From the NCBI GenBank assembly GCA_024685995.1, contig JAIBDY010000002.1, positions 1-64,000 of the forward strand: a stretch of DNA of 64,000 bases, in the 5' to 3' direction. The first letter of the stretch is position 1. The number at the start of each line of letters is the position of its first letter. A model generated the notes under the pieces. That model was not told the origin of the DNA. It ran no database searches and saw only the letters and a list, made by a program, of their open reading frames with translations. The position numbers and the translations under genes are program-made. Below are positions 45,352 to 55,441 of this stretch, in pieces. This DNA is from Piscirickettsiaceae bacterium (GTDB lineage Bacteria > Pseudomonadota > Gammaproteobacteria > Nitrosococcales > Methylophagaceae).

Positions 45352-47615
45352 TTAGTCTGTAGCGGCTGTGGTCCAAACCTTTTTTGCTGCCTGTCGCCAT
45401 GTAGTAAGTTGAGGTGAATTTTGTTGTTTCAAATGCAACAATATCGCGCCATGTTGTGCTGTGTTGTACCCGATTGTTTCCTGTTGTTGATAGCGTCTTT
45501 GAACCTGTTGACTGGGGAAGTGATAACGATTTAAATAGCCTGCAGGATACAAAACTATTTTGGCATCTACGGCGTTAATGAACGCTGCGGTTGAAGAGGT
45601 GTTACTACCGTGATGAGGGGCGACTAAAATAGTGGATTTGAGCTGCTCAGGATAACGTTTGATCAATTGGCTTTCTGCTTGTTGTTCGATATCACCACTG
45701 AGTAATACGCTATGCGATTGATTGCTGACTCGGAGAACACATGACAGATTGTTTTTGCTCCCTCGCTGCATAGCTGTTGGATTTAAAACGGTGAAAGTCA
45801 CGCCATCCCACTGCCAAGACTGGCCAGCAAGACAAGCATGTGCATTCGGTAATGCCGTTTGATCGCTACTGATTAGTTTAGCTACTGGAAAGTCGTTGAG
45901 TAGGTGCTGCGCACCGCCAATATGGTCATTATCGCTGTGACTAATGACGAGTGCATCAATGGTTTTGATACCTTTATGATGTAAAAAAGGAGCAACAATA
46001 TTTTTACCAGCGTCTGATGTATTATTGAACTTGGCGCCGGCATCGAAAACCAAATTGTGATGTTGGGTCTGGATCACAGCGGATAAGCCTTGACGACGTC
46101 TAACAGGGCAAAGTCAAAATCACCTTGTGCAGGACGTACTGTAGTGCCTCCTAAAAGAGGGAGAAATCCTAATAAGGCTAACCACTTTGCGGGCAGGCCT
46201 TTTGGCGATAACATCATGATGGTCGCCATCACGATAGGAATAAAAAAAGGTGTTGCAATAGAACGGGGGTCCCAATGTGAATAAGGCAATGATCCTAAGA
46301 AAGTTAAAAACTGCATCAATAAGCTCATTAGGCTATCGACGACATTTAATAACAGAGCGGCAGCCGCTGGGTAGAGCCATAGTAAGCATGCGCTCAGTAA
46401 TAACAACGGCACGATAATGATACTGACCAGAGGGATTGCTATCACATTGGCGATCGGGGCGATAAAAGAAGTTTGCAAGGCGAATAGAATCAGTACTGGC
46501 GAGAGCCCAAAAGCAATAAAAACATGGATTTTTGCCCATTGCCATGGTGGTTTTGGAAAGCGGTTTTGACTCAGAAATAAAATGATCGCGACTGCACAAA
46601 ACGATAACCAGAAGCCCACCGATAATGCAGCCAAGGGATCGCAGATTAAAATTAATAATCCAGCACAGGCTAACACTTGGCTACCGCTAAATTGTTTTCG
46701 GATCGATAGGCTGAACAATACAACGGCTAGCATGATTAAAGCGCGCTGCGTGGGGATGGAGAACCCCGCTAACGCGGCGTAAAACAGGGCGAAGATAAAC
46801 CCACCTATCGCGCCCACTTGTTTGGCGGGTAATGTCAGCAAATGGGTCGCGCGTATCGCCCAAAGTGAGCGAAAAAGCCAAAAACCGATGGCCGCGGCGA
46901 GACCAATATGCAAACCTGATATAGCTAATAAGTGGCTGGTACCCGAGGACTGAAGAGTTTGCCATTGCTGAGAAGATATATTGTGGCGGATACCTGTTAA
47001 TAAACCTTGAATGAGACCCAAGTTGGCACTGTCGGGCAATTGTGCGTGGATGGCGGTTGTTAATGCTTGTCTAAGTCGATGAATGTCGTGTGGCGGCGAG
47101 GCGGCTATTTTTTTATTATGAATATCTTTTTTAATATAACCTGTGGCACCGATACCACGTTGAAACAACCAACGCTCATAATCAAAACCACCTGGATTCA
47201 TCACCCCGTGAGGTGGTTTTAAGCGTACTGTTAACTGCCAGTGCTCGCCTGCGACGAGCTGTTCGGGGATAGGGTGGTACCAAGATAATTTGATAAGCTT
47301 GGGTAATTGTATTGAATCTGGCTTGAACTCAAAGCGGACAGACTTAGCTTGGTATTCTGGCACAGACACGATGCGACCGCTAATGTTCAGGTCCTGACCG
47401 ATTAGCGATGACGATAGACGATCATGAATTAATGTTTGGCTAGTCCATAAGGTGAGTAATGCGGCAAAGATGGCAATAGCAAGTAGTCGTGTTTTCGCCC
47501 AGCGCAATAACAGAAGATTAAACAAGGCCAACCACAACCAAGTATGCGATGGTAAGGTTGGCAACTGTAGAAAGAGCACACAGCCTATTGCGAACGACAT
47601 AGCGGTTTTAATCAT
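45352..47615 (-). pseudogene. comEC: comEC split by an apparent one-base deletion
   Basis: ComEC/Rec2 is the inner-membrane channel for transforming DNA. The 5' part (47615-46074, 513 residues) holds the membrane competence domain, with the LLAISGLHIGLAAAI region, and ends abnormally at LLDV-VKAYPL. The 3' part (46077-45352, 241 residues) holds the metallo-beta-lactamase-like domain with SHSDNDHIGG. In the +1 frame the junction reads LDVGQGLSAVIQTQ, as in intact ComEC, if one G is restored near 46094-46095. The two frames overlap as GTGA (46074-46077), so coupled translation of two halves is conceivable. Either a true null allele or a sequencing error fits. Confidence 0.85.
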
Positions 47616-47622
47616 ATATCCC

Positions 47623-47628
47623 TATAAT
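47623..47628 (+). promoter_or_regulatory. TATAAT -10 candidate for the DUF2062 gene
   Basis: A consensus TATAAT in the 45-bp divergent gap, 33 bases before the DUF2062 ATG, without a clear -35. Confidence 0.35.
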
Positions 47629-47660
47629 GATGCCCGACTTAATGATGATAATGAGACTTC

Positions 47661-48185
47661 ATGCCTCGTAAGTATTTAAAACGTATCATGCCTGATCAGA
47701 AGACGATGTGCGAACACCCTCATTTGCAACGTTTTGGTCAGCGGTTAGCGGAACCCAAATTATGGCATCTTAACCGACGCTCTATTGCGTTTGGCTTGGC
47801 TTTAGGGTTGTTTGTCGGCTTTATGCCTATATTGGGACAAATGTTTTTGGCAGCGGCGTTAGCGATTGTGGTTCGCGTTAATCTACCGATTGCCGTGATG
47901 TCCGTTTGGGTTACCAATCCTTTCACGATGGGGCCCATCTATTATTTTTCTTACCAATTGGGTGCCGCTATTTTGGCTGTACCGATTGGCGAACATGAAT
48001 TTACGATGTCATGGCAATGGTTTACTCACGAGTTCCTTTCCATCTGGCAACCCTTATTATTGGGTAGTTTTATATTGGGTATCGCAGCGGCGTTAATGGG
48101 GATCTTGTTTGTTCGTCTATGTTGGCGGGTTATCGTGATACGAAGCTGGTTAAAAAGGCAGCAAAAGAAGGATCCTGGAACTTAA
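47661..48185 (+). CDS. DUF2062 membrane protein
   Basis: A 174-residue protein with three to four hydrophobic segments (for example [17 protein letters not shown]) and [13 protein letters not shown], the DUF2062 core. Its function is unknown. The gene sits divergent from comEC and convergent with lolD, overlapping the lolD end by 4 bases. DUF2062 genes near lolCDE and comEC are common in gammaproteobacteria. Confidence 0.88.
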   Translation: MPRKYLKRIMPDQKTMCEHPHLQRFGQRLAEPKLWHLNRRSIAFGLALGLFVGFMPILGQMFLAAALAIVVRVNLPIAVMSVWVTNPFTMGPIYYFSYQLGAAILAVPIGEHEFTMSWQWFTHEFLSIWQPLLLGSFILGIAAALMGILFVRLCWRVIVIRSWLKRQQKKDPGT

Positions 48186-48877
48186 TTTTCACTAGTAGAT
48201 GAGTCTAGGTAGCCATCTCTGAGCGTCAGCACGCGATCCATTTGCGAGGCTAAACCATTATCATGCGTGACGATGACTAATGCCGTTCCTAAGGAGGCAT
48301 TTAGCTCTAAAATAAGGTCAAAAATACTTTCCGCTGTGCGGTGATCTAAATTACCCGTTGGTTCGTCTGCTAGTAGACAGTCCGGTTGGGTGATTAAAGC
48401 GCGAGCCAATGCTGCACGTTGGCGTTCACCACCTGATAATTCACTCGGCTTATGAATTAAGCGATGGCTTAAGCCAACTTTAGATAGTAAGTCTTCTGCC
48501 TGTTGTTTGGCTTGTTTAGGCGCTATGCCACCAATCACTAAGGGAATGGCGACATTCTCAACAGCGCTAAATTCGGGTAATAAATGATGGAACTGATACA
48601 CAAAGCCCAAACTCTGGTTTCGCAATTGGCTTAAGGCTTTAACAGATAGAGTATTAATATCTTGACCATGGATTTCAACAGTGCCATTCGTGGGTTTATC
48701 AAGGCCACCCAAGAGATGCAATAAGGTACTTTTCCCAGAGCCAGAACTACCAACAATGGCTAAGCGGTCGCCTTGTTGAACAGTGAGGTTCACATTACTC
48801 AAGACATCCGTTTTTAAGTCGCCATCGGCGAACTGCTTATTGAGGTGTTGGCATTGAATGACGATGGGTTTAGTCAT
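48182..48877 (-). CDS. lolD: Lipoprotein-releasing ABC transporter ATPase LolD
   Basis: The ATPase that powers release of outer-membrane lipoproteins from the inner membrane. It has Walker [17 protein letters not shown], the Q-loop region, the signature [15 protein letters not shown] and Walker [12 protein letters not shown]. At 231 residues it is standard. Its start overlaps the lolC 3' end by 8 bases. Confidence 0.95.
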   Translation of the reverse strand: MTKPIVIQCQHLNKQFADGDLKTDVLSNVNLTVQQGDRLAIVGSSGSGKSTLLHLLGGLDKPTNGTVEIHGQDINTLSVKALSQLRNQSLGFVYQFHHLLPEFSAVENVAIPLVIGGIAPKQAKQQAEDLLSKVGLSHRLIHKPSELSGGERQRAALARALITQPDCLLADEPTGNLDHRTAESIFDLILELNASLGTALVIVTHDNGLASQMDRVLTLRDGYLDSSTSEN

Positions 48878-50117
48878 AACGTAATGCCTCTGCGGGTCGG
48901 GTTTGTGCTGCTCGCCATGAAGGGTAAATAGTTGAAATCAAAGACAGTACAAAGGCAGTGATACCGATGATAGTGACATCATTCCAGTGTAAATCTGATG
49001 GCAAACTACTAATATAATAAACGTCAGCAGGCAGGAATTGATAGCCTAATAATGACTCTAGAGAAGCGATAATCGACTCAACATTTAAGGCTAAACTCAC
49101 GCCGCCAATGATGCCTAGAAGTGTGCCAAATAAGCCGATTAATACGCCTTGTACCATGAAAACAGCCATCACATCTCCCGGCGTCATGCCGAGCGTTCTT
49201 AAAATAGCGATGTCAGCTTGTTTATCGGTGACCATCATAATCAGCGTCGAGACGATGTTAAAGGCGGCAACGGCGACAATAAGCAATAAAATGACAAACA
49301 TGACGGTTTTTTCGGTTTTGAGTGCTCGGAAAAAATTGGCATGTTGGAATGTCCAATCGACAGCACGATATTCTGGGCTTAAGTTCACCATAATATCGCG
49401 CGTGATACGTGGTGCTTGGAAAACGTCATCTAGCTTGAGTCTAAGTCCTGTGACTTGATTGGGAATACGAAAGAGTTTGGCAGCGTCTTCAATATTCATA
49501 ATGGCCAAGGCACTGTCATATTCATACATGCCGATTTCAAAAATACCGACGACATTTAGCCGTTTTAGCCGCGGAATCACACCCGCAGGCGTAGGGCTGA
49601 CATGGGGGGTAATGAGAGTGATTTTATCACCCGCTTGGACGCCCATCGCTCGGGCCAAGTCATGGCCTAAGATAATGCCAAACGATCCGGGTTGTAACTG
49701 ATCGAACCGGCCTTGGATGATTTTGTCACCGATAGTCGATACGCGAGGTTCTAGTTGTGGATCGACGCCACGAATTAAGGTGCCGCGAACTCGGTTACCT
49801 TGGCTGAGCATGGCTTGGCCTTCAACAAAGGGGGCAGAATCGACTAAGTGGGGTTGGTTTTCAATTTGGGTTTGTAGGCTTTGCCAATCGGATAACGCAT
49901 TATAGTTACTAGTGATAAAGGCATGTGAGGTCATCCCTAAGATGCGCTCACGCAATTCTTTTTCAAATCCATTCATCACCGATAGTACCGTGATCAATGC
50001 CGCCACGCCCAATGCGACACCAAACATAGAGGTCAGCGAAATAAATGAAATAAAGTGGTTTCGCCGTTTTGCGCGGGTATAGCGCAAACCGATGTACACA
50101 CTTAAAGGTTTAAACAT
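48870..50117 (-). CDS. Lipoprotein-releasing permease LolC/LolF
   Basis: A 415-residue permease with four TM helices (one near the N-terminus, three at the C-terminal end) and a large periplasmic domain. The N-terminal [22 protein letters not shown] is typical of LolC. No second permease gene (lolE) follows lolD here, which ends against the DUF2062 gene, so this may be the LolF type that pairs with itself. It begins 62 bases after rpiA ends, across a hairpin. Confidence 0.92.
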   Translation of the reverse strand: MFKPLSVYIGLRYTRAKRRNHFISFISLTSMFGVALGVAALITVLSVMNGFEKELRERILGMTSHAFITSNYNALSDWQSLQTQIENQPHLVDSAPFVEGQAMLSQGNRVRGTLIRGVDPQLEPRVSTIGDKIIQGRFDQLQPGSFGIILGHDLARAMGVQAGDKITLITPHVSPTPAGVIPRLKRLNVVGIFEIGMYEYDSALAIMNIEDAAKLFRIPNQVTGLRLKLDDVFQAPRITRDIMVNLSPEYRAVDWTFQHANFFRALKTEKTVMFVILLLIVAVAAFNIVSTLIMMVTDKQADIAILRTLGMTPGDVMAVFMVQGVLIGLFGTLLGIIGGVSLALNVESIIASLESLLGYQFLPADVYYISSLPSDLHWNDVTIIGITAFVLSLISTIYPSWRAAQTRPAEALRYD

Positions 50118-50143
50118 AATGGATTCGATATGATAGAGGTTAA

Positions 50144-50167
50144 CACCCCTTCATTATTGAAGGGGTG
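50144..50167 (-). terminator. Hairpin terminator between rpiA and lolC
   Basis: A perfect 10-bp stem, CACCCCTTCA / TGAAGGGGTG, with a 4-base loop, 12 bases after the rpiA stop on the minus strand. The following T run is short (TTAACC), so termination may be partial. Confidence 0.6.
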
Positions 50168-50178
50168 GCAAGTCGGTA

Positions 50179-50841
50179 TTATTTTGCGTGGACGACTTTG
50201 GTACCGCCTTCGCTACCGAGCAGCAAGACATCAGCAGGGCGCATTGCAAATAGGCCGTTGGTGACGACACCGACAATATTGTTCAATGTTTTTTCTAATG
50301 CGATAGGTTCCATAATATCCCAGCCATGTACATCTAAGATGACATTACTATTATCGGTTATAAAACCTTCACGGTATACCGGTTGGCCGCCGAGTTTTAC
50401 AATTTCACGCGCGACGTAGCTGCGTGACATAGGAACCACTTCAACGGGTAATGGAAACGTCCCTAAGACATCAATAAGCTTGCTTTCATCAGCGATACAG
50501 ACGAATTTTTCGCTGGCAGCAGCAATGATTTTTTCACGCGTTAATGCGCCACCGCCGCCTTTGATAAGCTGTAAAAAATGATTAGATTCATCGGCACCAT
50601 CGACATAAGTTTGGATTGTGCCGGCTTCATTCAGGTCAAATACTTCAATACCATGAGCTTCTAGTCGTTGCGTTGATACGATGGAGCTTGACACGGCGCC
50701 GTCAATTTTACCTTTGATTGTGGCCAAAGCGTCGATGAAGTGGTTTACCGTTGATCCTGTGCCAACACCGATGATACCCCCCGTTGTAATGTGATCCAAT
50801 GCGGCATAGGCGGCTTGTTTTTTTAATTCATCAGCGGTCAT
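50179..50841 (-). CDS. rpiA: Ribose-5-phosphate isomerase A
   Basis: Interconverts ribose-5-phosphate and ribulose-5-phosphate. The N-terminal GVGTGSTV phosphate loop, DGADE and [11 protein letters not shown] segments are all visible. At 220 residues it is full length. It is divergent from ilvA, as is common in gammaproteobacteria. It may share the pentose-phosphate role with pgl and glk found later in the window. Confidence 0.95.
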   Translation of the reverse strand: MTADELKKQAAYAALDHITTGGIIGVGTGSTVNHFIDALATIKGKIDGAVSSSIVSTQRLEAHGIEVFDLNEAGTIQTYVDGADESNHFLQLIKGGGGALTREKIIAAASEKFVCIADESKLIDVLGTFPLPVEVVPMSRSYVAREIVKLGGQPVYREGFITDNSNVILDVHGWDIMEPIALEKTLNNIVGVVTNGLFAMRPADVLLLGSEGGTKVVHAK

Positions 50842-50972
50842 TGCTTATTTTCCTCTATTCAATTTCGGGTAGGGTTTTATAGCCGCAATTATAGAGATAA
50901 ATGGCGGGTAATGGTAACGTAACCGTAAACTAGTTGATGATTCATTTTTTAAGGTAAAGAAATCGTACTGTC

Positions 50973-52487
50973 ATGTTGACTGAATATGTAGAAAAAATTC
51001 TCAAAGCGCGGGTTTATGATGTGGCGATCGAGTCCCCTTTGGATGAGATGCCGAGATTGTCTCGTCGCTTGAATAATCGATTATGGTTAAAGCGTGAGGA
51101 TTTACAGCCTGTATTCTCCTTTAAATTACGTGGTGCATATAATCGGATGTGTCAGTTGAGCGATGCTGAGCGTTTAAAAGGCGTCGTAGCTGCCTCGGCG
51201 GGCAATCATGCTCAAGGCGTTGGTTTGTCAGCTCAAAAACTGGGAGTCTCAGCTTTGATTGTGATGCCAACGACCACACCGCCGATTAAGGTCGCGGCAG
51301 TCAAGAGTTATGGGGCAGACGTCGTCCTCTTTGGTGACAGCTACGATGAGGCTTATGGACATGCGGTGACCGTCGCCACTGAACAAGGTCGAACCTTTAT
51401 TCACCCTTATGACGATCCGGAAGTCATAGCGGGACAAGGTACTATCGCGATGGAAATTATTCGCCAACATAATGAGCCATTTGATGCGGTATTTATTCCG
51501 GTCGGTGGTGGTGGCTTGATTGCGGGTATGGCAGCCTATATCAAAACGTTTTGGCCGGAAGTGAAAGTGATTGGTGTGGAGCCCGTGGATGCGGCAAGTC
51601 TGCATGATGCTTTGAAGGCGGATGAACGTATTATTTTAGAGCAAGTTGGTTTATTTGCTGATGGGACGGCGGTAAAGCAAGTCGGCGTCGAAAATTTCCG
51701 TATTGCACGGCAAACTGTTGATGATGTGATTCTGGTCGATAGTGATGAGATTTGTGCGGCGGTGATGGATATTTTTGATGATACCCGCTCTATCGCTGAG
51801 CCCTCAGGGGCATTGGCAGTTGCGGGTGCCAAAAAATATATTGAACGTGAGCAACTGACTGGACAACAGTTTGCGGTGATCAATAGCGGTGCCAATGTTA
51901 ATTTTGACCGCTTACGCCATATTGCTGAACGTGCTGAGCTAGGTGAAAAACGCGAAGTATTATTTGCTGCCACAATCAATGAGGAACCGGGTAGTTTTCA
52001 GCAGTTTTGTCAGGCTTTAGCGGGTCGTAGCGTGACCGAATTTAATTATCGCTATGCCGATGATAGCCGTGCGCATGTGTTCGTCGGGTTGCAAACAGAA
52101 GGTGGTGCATCCGAGCGGAAAACGTTATTCCAAACCTTAGAACAATCGGGCTATGACTTAGTTGATTTTACCGATAATGAAACGGCTAAGCTGCATGTTC
52201 GTTATATGGTCGGTGGTCATGCTAAAGATGTCAAAAATGAACGTTTGTATCGGTTTGAATTTCCGGAACGCCCCGGCGCGCTATTACGTTTCTTAACGCG
52301 GATGGGACAGCGTTGGAATATCAGTTTGTTTCATTATCGAAATCATGGCGCGGCTTATGGTCGTGTATTAGCCGGTGTTCAAGTGACCGAGGACGAGAAC
52401 GAGGATTTTCAAGGTTTTCTATCCGCATTGGGTTATGTGTTCTGGGAAGAAACGGATAACCCTGCTTACCAGCTATTCTTGAGTTAA
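50973..52487 (+). CDS. ilvA: Threonine ammonia-lyase, biosynthetic
   Basis: Deaminates threonine to 2-oxobutanoate, the first step of isoleucine synthesis. The PLP lysine is K51 in FSFKLRGAYN, and the SAGNHAQGVGLSA and GGGGLIAGMA segments contact the cofactor. Two ACT-like regulatory domains follow (about 325-504), as in isoleucine-inhibited IlvA. At 504 residues it is full length. RidA encoded at 14525-14911 removes the enamine that this enzyme releases. Confidence 0.95.
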   Translation: MLTEYVEKILKARVYDVAIESPLDEMPRLSRRLNNRLWLKREDLQPVFSFKLRGAYNRMCQLSDAERLKGVVAASAGNHAQGVGLSAQKLGVSALIVMPTTTPPIKVAAVKSYGADVVLFGDSYDEAYGHAVTVATEQGRTFIHPYDDPEVIAGQGTIAMEIIRQHNEPFDAVFIPVGGGGLIAGMAAYIKTFWPEVKVIGVEPVDAASLHDALKADERIILEQVGLFADGTAVKQVGVENFRIARQTVDDVILVDSDEICAAVMDIFDDTRSIAEPSGALAVAGAKKYIEREQLTGQQFAVINSGANVNFDRLRHIAERAELGEKREVLFAATINEEPGSFQQFCQALAGRSVTEFNYRYADDSRAHVFVGLQTEGGASERKTLFQTLEQSGYDLVDFTDNETAKLHVRYMVGGHAKDVKNERLYRFEFPERPGALLRFLTRMGQRWNISLFHYRNHGAAYGRVLAGVQVTEDENEDFQGFLSALGYVFWEETDNPAYQLFLS

Positions 52488-52497
52488 ACACGGTGAG

Positions 52498-52515
52498 ACG
52501 TCAAGATCATGACGT
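52498..52515 (+). terminator. Weak hairpin after ilvA
   Basis: ACGTCA (52498-52503) and TGACGT (52510-52515) pair with a 6-base loop, followed by GGTTTT, about 10 bases after the ilvA stop. Confidence 0.35.
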
Positions 52516-52662
52516 GGTTTTGGGATGGTAATGACATTGTTAAGCAAGGTTTAATTTAATGCTGTAACGAACAGGCGACTTCCCCGTCACCTTTATTGTG
52601 AAACAGCGTATGTCTGAGAGGACAGTGTCGAAACCCTTGCTAACATTAAGGACGCGAATGTT

Positions 52663-54183
52663 ATGAACGAATTGACGATTCAGGTTGGCGATTTTGTTGT
52701 CACCGCTATGAAAGTATTTGGCGGTTTTTTACTGTTAACCTTGATGCTATTGGTGATATGGCTGATTGTCACCTACATTATTGATGTGACTCAAACAGAG
52801 CAAACTATTCGGCGTAATTACCCCGTTATTGGGCGTTTCCGTTATTTTTTCGAGCATATTGGAGAATTCTTTCGGCAGTATTTCTTTGCGATGGACCGTG
52901 AAGAGTTGCCGTTTAACCGTGCCCAACGATCTTGGGTGTATCGCGCCGCGAAGAATGTGGATAGCACCGTTGCTTTTGGTTCGACAGATAATATCACTAG
53001 CCCCGGTACGGTTGTGTTTGTGAATTGTACCTTTCCGACATTGGGGGAGGATGCTGTCCCACCGAAACTGATAACGGTCGGGGCGGCATGCGCACACCCT
53101 TACACAACGGCATCACTTTTTAATATTTCGGGTATGAGTTACGGTGCGATATCGAAGCCTGCGGTGCTAGCTTTATCTACTGGGGCAAAAGCAGCGGGTT
53201 GTTGGATGAATACCGGTGAGGGTGGCTTGTCTGCCTATCATTTGACTGGCGGTGCGGATATTGTATTTCAGATAGGGACAGCGAAAAATGGCGTGCGTGA
53301 TCTCAATGGTCATTTGAGTGATGATAAGTTGATTGAGGTGGCATCGCATCCTGAAGTTAAGATGTTTGAAATTAAGATGAGTCAAGGTGCAAAGCCAGGC
53401 AAAGGGGGGATTTTACCTGGTAGCAAAGTCTCTGAAGAAATTGCTGAAATTCGCGGTATTCTAGTTGGACAAGATGCGTTGAGCCCTAATAGACACCTTG
53501 AGATCACTAGCTTTGATGCGTTATTGGATATGGTGAACCGTGTTCGCGATGTCACCGGTAAACCGACTGGTTTCAAAATGGTTATTGGTAAACCATCCCA
53601 TCTTGATGAGTTGCTATCGGCGGTGACGAAACGCGGTATAGCGTTTGCACCTGATTTTATTACGGTGGACGGAGCGGAAGGCGGCACTGGCGCTGCGCCC
53701 ATGGCGTTGATTGATTCGGTAGGGTTATCGTTAAAAGAAAGCTTGCCTTTAATGGTGGATAAGCTGAATCAATATGGCTTACGCGATCGGATTAAAGTCA
53801 TTGCATCTGGTAAGTTGGTGACGCCAGCTGCCGTTGCTTGGGCTTTGTGTGTTGGTGCTGACTTTATTACCAGTGCGCGAGGGTTTATGTTTTCGCTCGG
53901 TTGCATCCAAGCTTTGCAATGTAATAAGAATACTTGTCCAACAGGCATTACGACGCATGACCCGAAATTTCAACAAGGGTTGGATGCCGAGATCAAAGCG
54001 GTTCGCGTGGCCAGCTATGTTAACAATATGATCAAGGAGGTGGGGATCATTGCCCATTCCTGTGGTGTTGAAAACCCGAGGGCCTTGAATCGAAGTCATG
54101 CACGAATTGTGATGGGCGATGGTCTGACAAAAGGAATGGATGATATTTTTCCTGATCAGCAGCAAGCTCCTCCTTCGTTATGA
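52663..54183 (+). CDS. Membrane-anchored FMN-binding glutamate synthase-like protein
   Basis: A 506-residue protein with an N-terminal TM helix (about 18-42) followed by the FMN/central-type glutamate synthase domain. FMN-contact segments include PDFITVDGAEGGTGAAP. The 3Fe-4S motif C-x5-C-x4-C is visible in GCIQALQCNKNTCPTG. There is no amidotransferase domain, so it belongs to the single-domain GltB2-like proteins, whose reaction is not established in most cases. AAGGACGCG precedes the ATG. Its stop overlaps the antiporter ATG. Confidence 0.88.
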   Translation: MNELTIQVGDFVVTAMKVFGGFLLLTLMLLVIWLIVTYIIDVTQTEQTIRRNYPVIGRFRYFFEHIGEFFRQYFFAMDREELPFNRAQRSWVYRAAKNVDSTVAFGSTDNITSPGTVVFVNCTFPTLGEDAVPPKLITVGAACAHPYTTASLFNISGMSYGAISKPAVLALSTGAKAAGCWMNTGEGGLSAYHLTGGADIVFQIGTAKNGVRDLNGHLSDDKLIEVASHPEVKMFEIKMSQGAKPGKGGILPGSKVSEEIAEIRGILVGQDALSPNRHLEITSFDALLDMVNRVRDVTGKPTGFKMVIGKPSHLDELLSAVTKRGIAFAPDFITVDGAEGGTGAAPMALIDSVGLSLKESLPLMVDKLNQYGLRDRIKVIASGKLVTPAAVAWALCVGADFITSARGFMFSLGCIQALQCNKNTCPTGITTHDPKFQQGLDAEIKAVRVASYVNNMIKEVGIIAHSCGVENPRALNRSHARIVMGDGLTKGMDDIFPDQQQAPPSL

Positions 54184-55415
54184 CGGTCAGTGCGGTGTTG
54201 TTACTATTGGCTTTGATGTTGCTATTGGCATTAATACTCAAGCCAGTTGCTGAAAAATATCGCATACCTTTCGCCGCTTTATTAATTGTCATTGGACTTA
54301 TCGGTAGTGAATTGATTGTCGGGTTTGGCGGTGATACAGGCGTGCGCTATGATTTGTTTCATGACTTGATTTTATTGGTTTTTTTGCCATTATTGATTTT
54401 TGAAGCCGCGTTTAAAATTAATGTGCAGCAATTATTGAAAAATGGGTTGGTAATTTTATTTTTTGCGGTGCCAGTGATGTTGCTATCGACGGTGATTGCA
54501 GCGATAGCGATTTATTATGGTATCGGTCACCCGACAGGGTTTCCTTGGATAGCAGCTTTATTGACAGGGGCATTATTGGCTGCGACAGATCCTGTCGCTG
54601 TGTTGGAAGTGATGCGTCGGTTAGGTGTGCCTGCGCGTTTATGTATATTGCTCGATGGCGAAGCGTTGTTTAATGATGCAACAGCAATTGTGACATTTAG
54701 TGTTTTTTTATATATCGCACAGCATCCTTTGGAGTCGGTCACCTTTGGAGATGCAAGTTTACGCTTTGTGGTTGTGTTTTTTGGTGGCGTTATGGTTGGC
54801 TTGGTGCTTGGTTTAACTTTTTTAATGTTATCGCGTTTATTCCAAAACTATATTCAGCAAGCAATAGTGACCTTAATTGCCGCGTATAGCTCTTATCTAA
54901 TTGCAGAATATTTTCATGTGTCTGGCGTGATGTCGGTCCTAGTCACTGGCATTATTTTAGGGAAAGTGATTCATCATGACTTTAGTTCGGCCGGGGGGAG
55001 CGGTTTTGTCGATGATTTTTGGACATTCAATGTGTATGTTGCAGAAGCTTTGATGTTTTTGTTGATGGGCGTGACGATTACGGTGGGGATGTTTACTGAT
55101 AATTGGTTGGCGATGTTGATTGGGATTTCGGCAGTGTTAATTGCACGCGCTGTGGGCGTTTTTGGCGGTGGCGCTTTGATTTCACAGCTCCCCAATGTTG
55201 AATCAATTCCGATAGCTTATCGGCGGGTGATGTTTTTAGGAGGGTTAAGGGGGGCTGTGACTTTAGCGCTAGCATTATCATTGCCTACAACGTTAAGTTA
55301 TTGGTGGACTGTTCAATCTATTGCTTATGGTGTGGTGTTATTCACCTTGTTTATACAAGCGCCGATGATTGAATCAGTATTGAAAAAGGAGGGATTACAG
55401 CAAGCTAAACCATAA
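54180..55415 (+). CDS. CPA1-type Na+/H+ antiporter
   Basis: A 411-residue integral membrane protein with about 12 hydrophobic segments. ALLAATDPVAVLEVMRRLG and EALFNDATAIVTFSVF carry the acidic residues typical of the NhaP/CPA1 ion path (TDP and ND motifs), and GGLRGAVTLALALSLP is the C-terminal family motif. It exchanges a cation for protons; Na+ is the likely cation. The ATG overlaps the preceding TGA (ATGA), so it is coupled to the FMN glutamate synthase-like gene. Confidence 0.9.
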   Translation: MTVSAVLLLLALMLLLALILKPVAEKYRIPFAALLIVIGLIGSELIVGFGGDTGVRYDLFHDLILLVFLPLLIFEAAFKINVQQLLKNGLVILFFAVPVMLLSTVIAAIAIYYGIGHPTGFPWIAALLTGALLAATDPVAVLEVMRRLGVPARLCILLDGEALFNDATAIVTFSVFLYIAQHPLESVTFGDASLRFVVVFFGGVMVGLVLGLTFLMLSRLFQNYIQQAIVTLIAAYSSYLIAEYFHVSGVMSVLVTGIILGKVIHHDFSSAGGSGFVDDFWTFNVYVAEALMFLLMGVTITVGMFTDNWLAMLIGISAVLIARAVGVFGGGALISQLPNVESIPIAYRRVMFLGGLRGAVTLALALSLPTTLSYWWTVQSIAYGVVLFTLFIQAPMIESVLKKEGLQQAKP

Positions 55416-55430
55416 GTGCAACTTGCTGTA
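55396..55430. terminator. Dyad between convergent antiporter and SIMPL genes
   Basis: TACAGCAAG (55396-55404) pairs with CTTGCTGTA (55422-55430) as a 9-bp stem with a 17-base loop, spanning the antiporter stop. The T run is poor. Possible bidirectional 3'-end stem. Confidence 0.35.
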
Positions 55431-55441
55431 TTACCTAAAGC

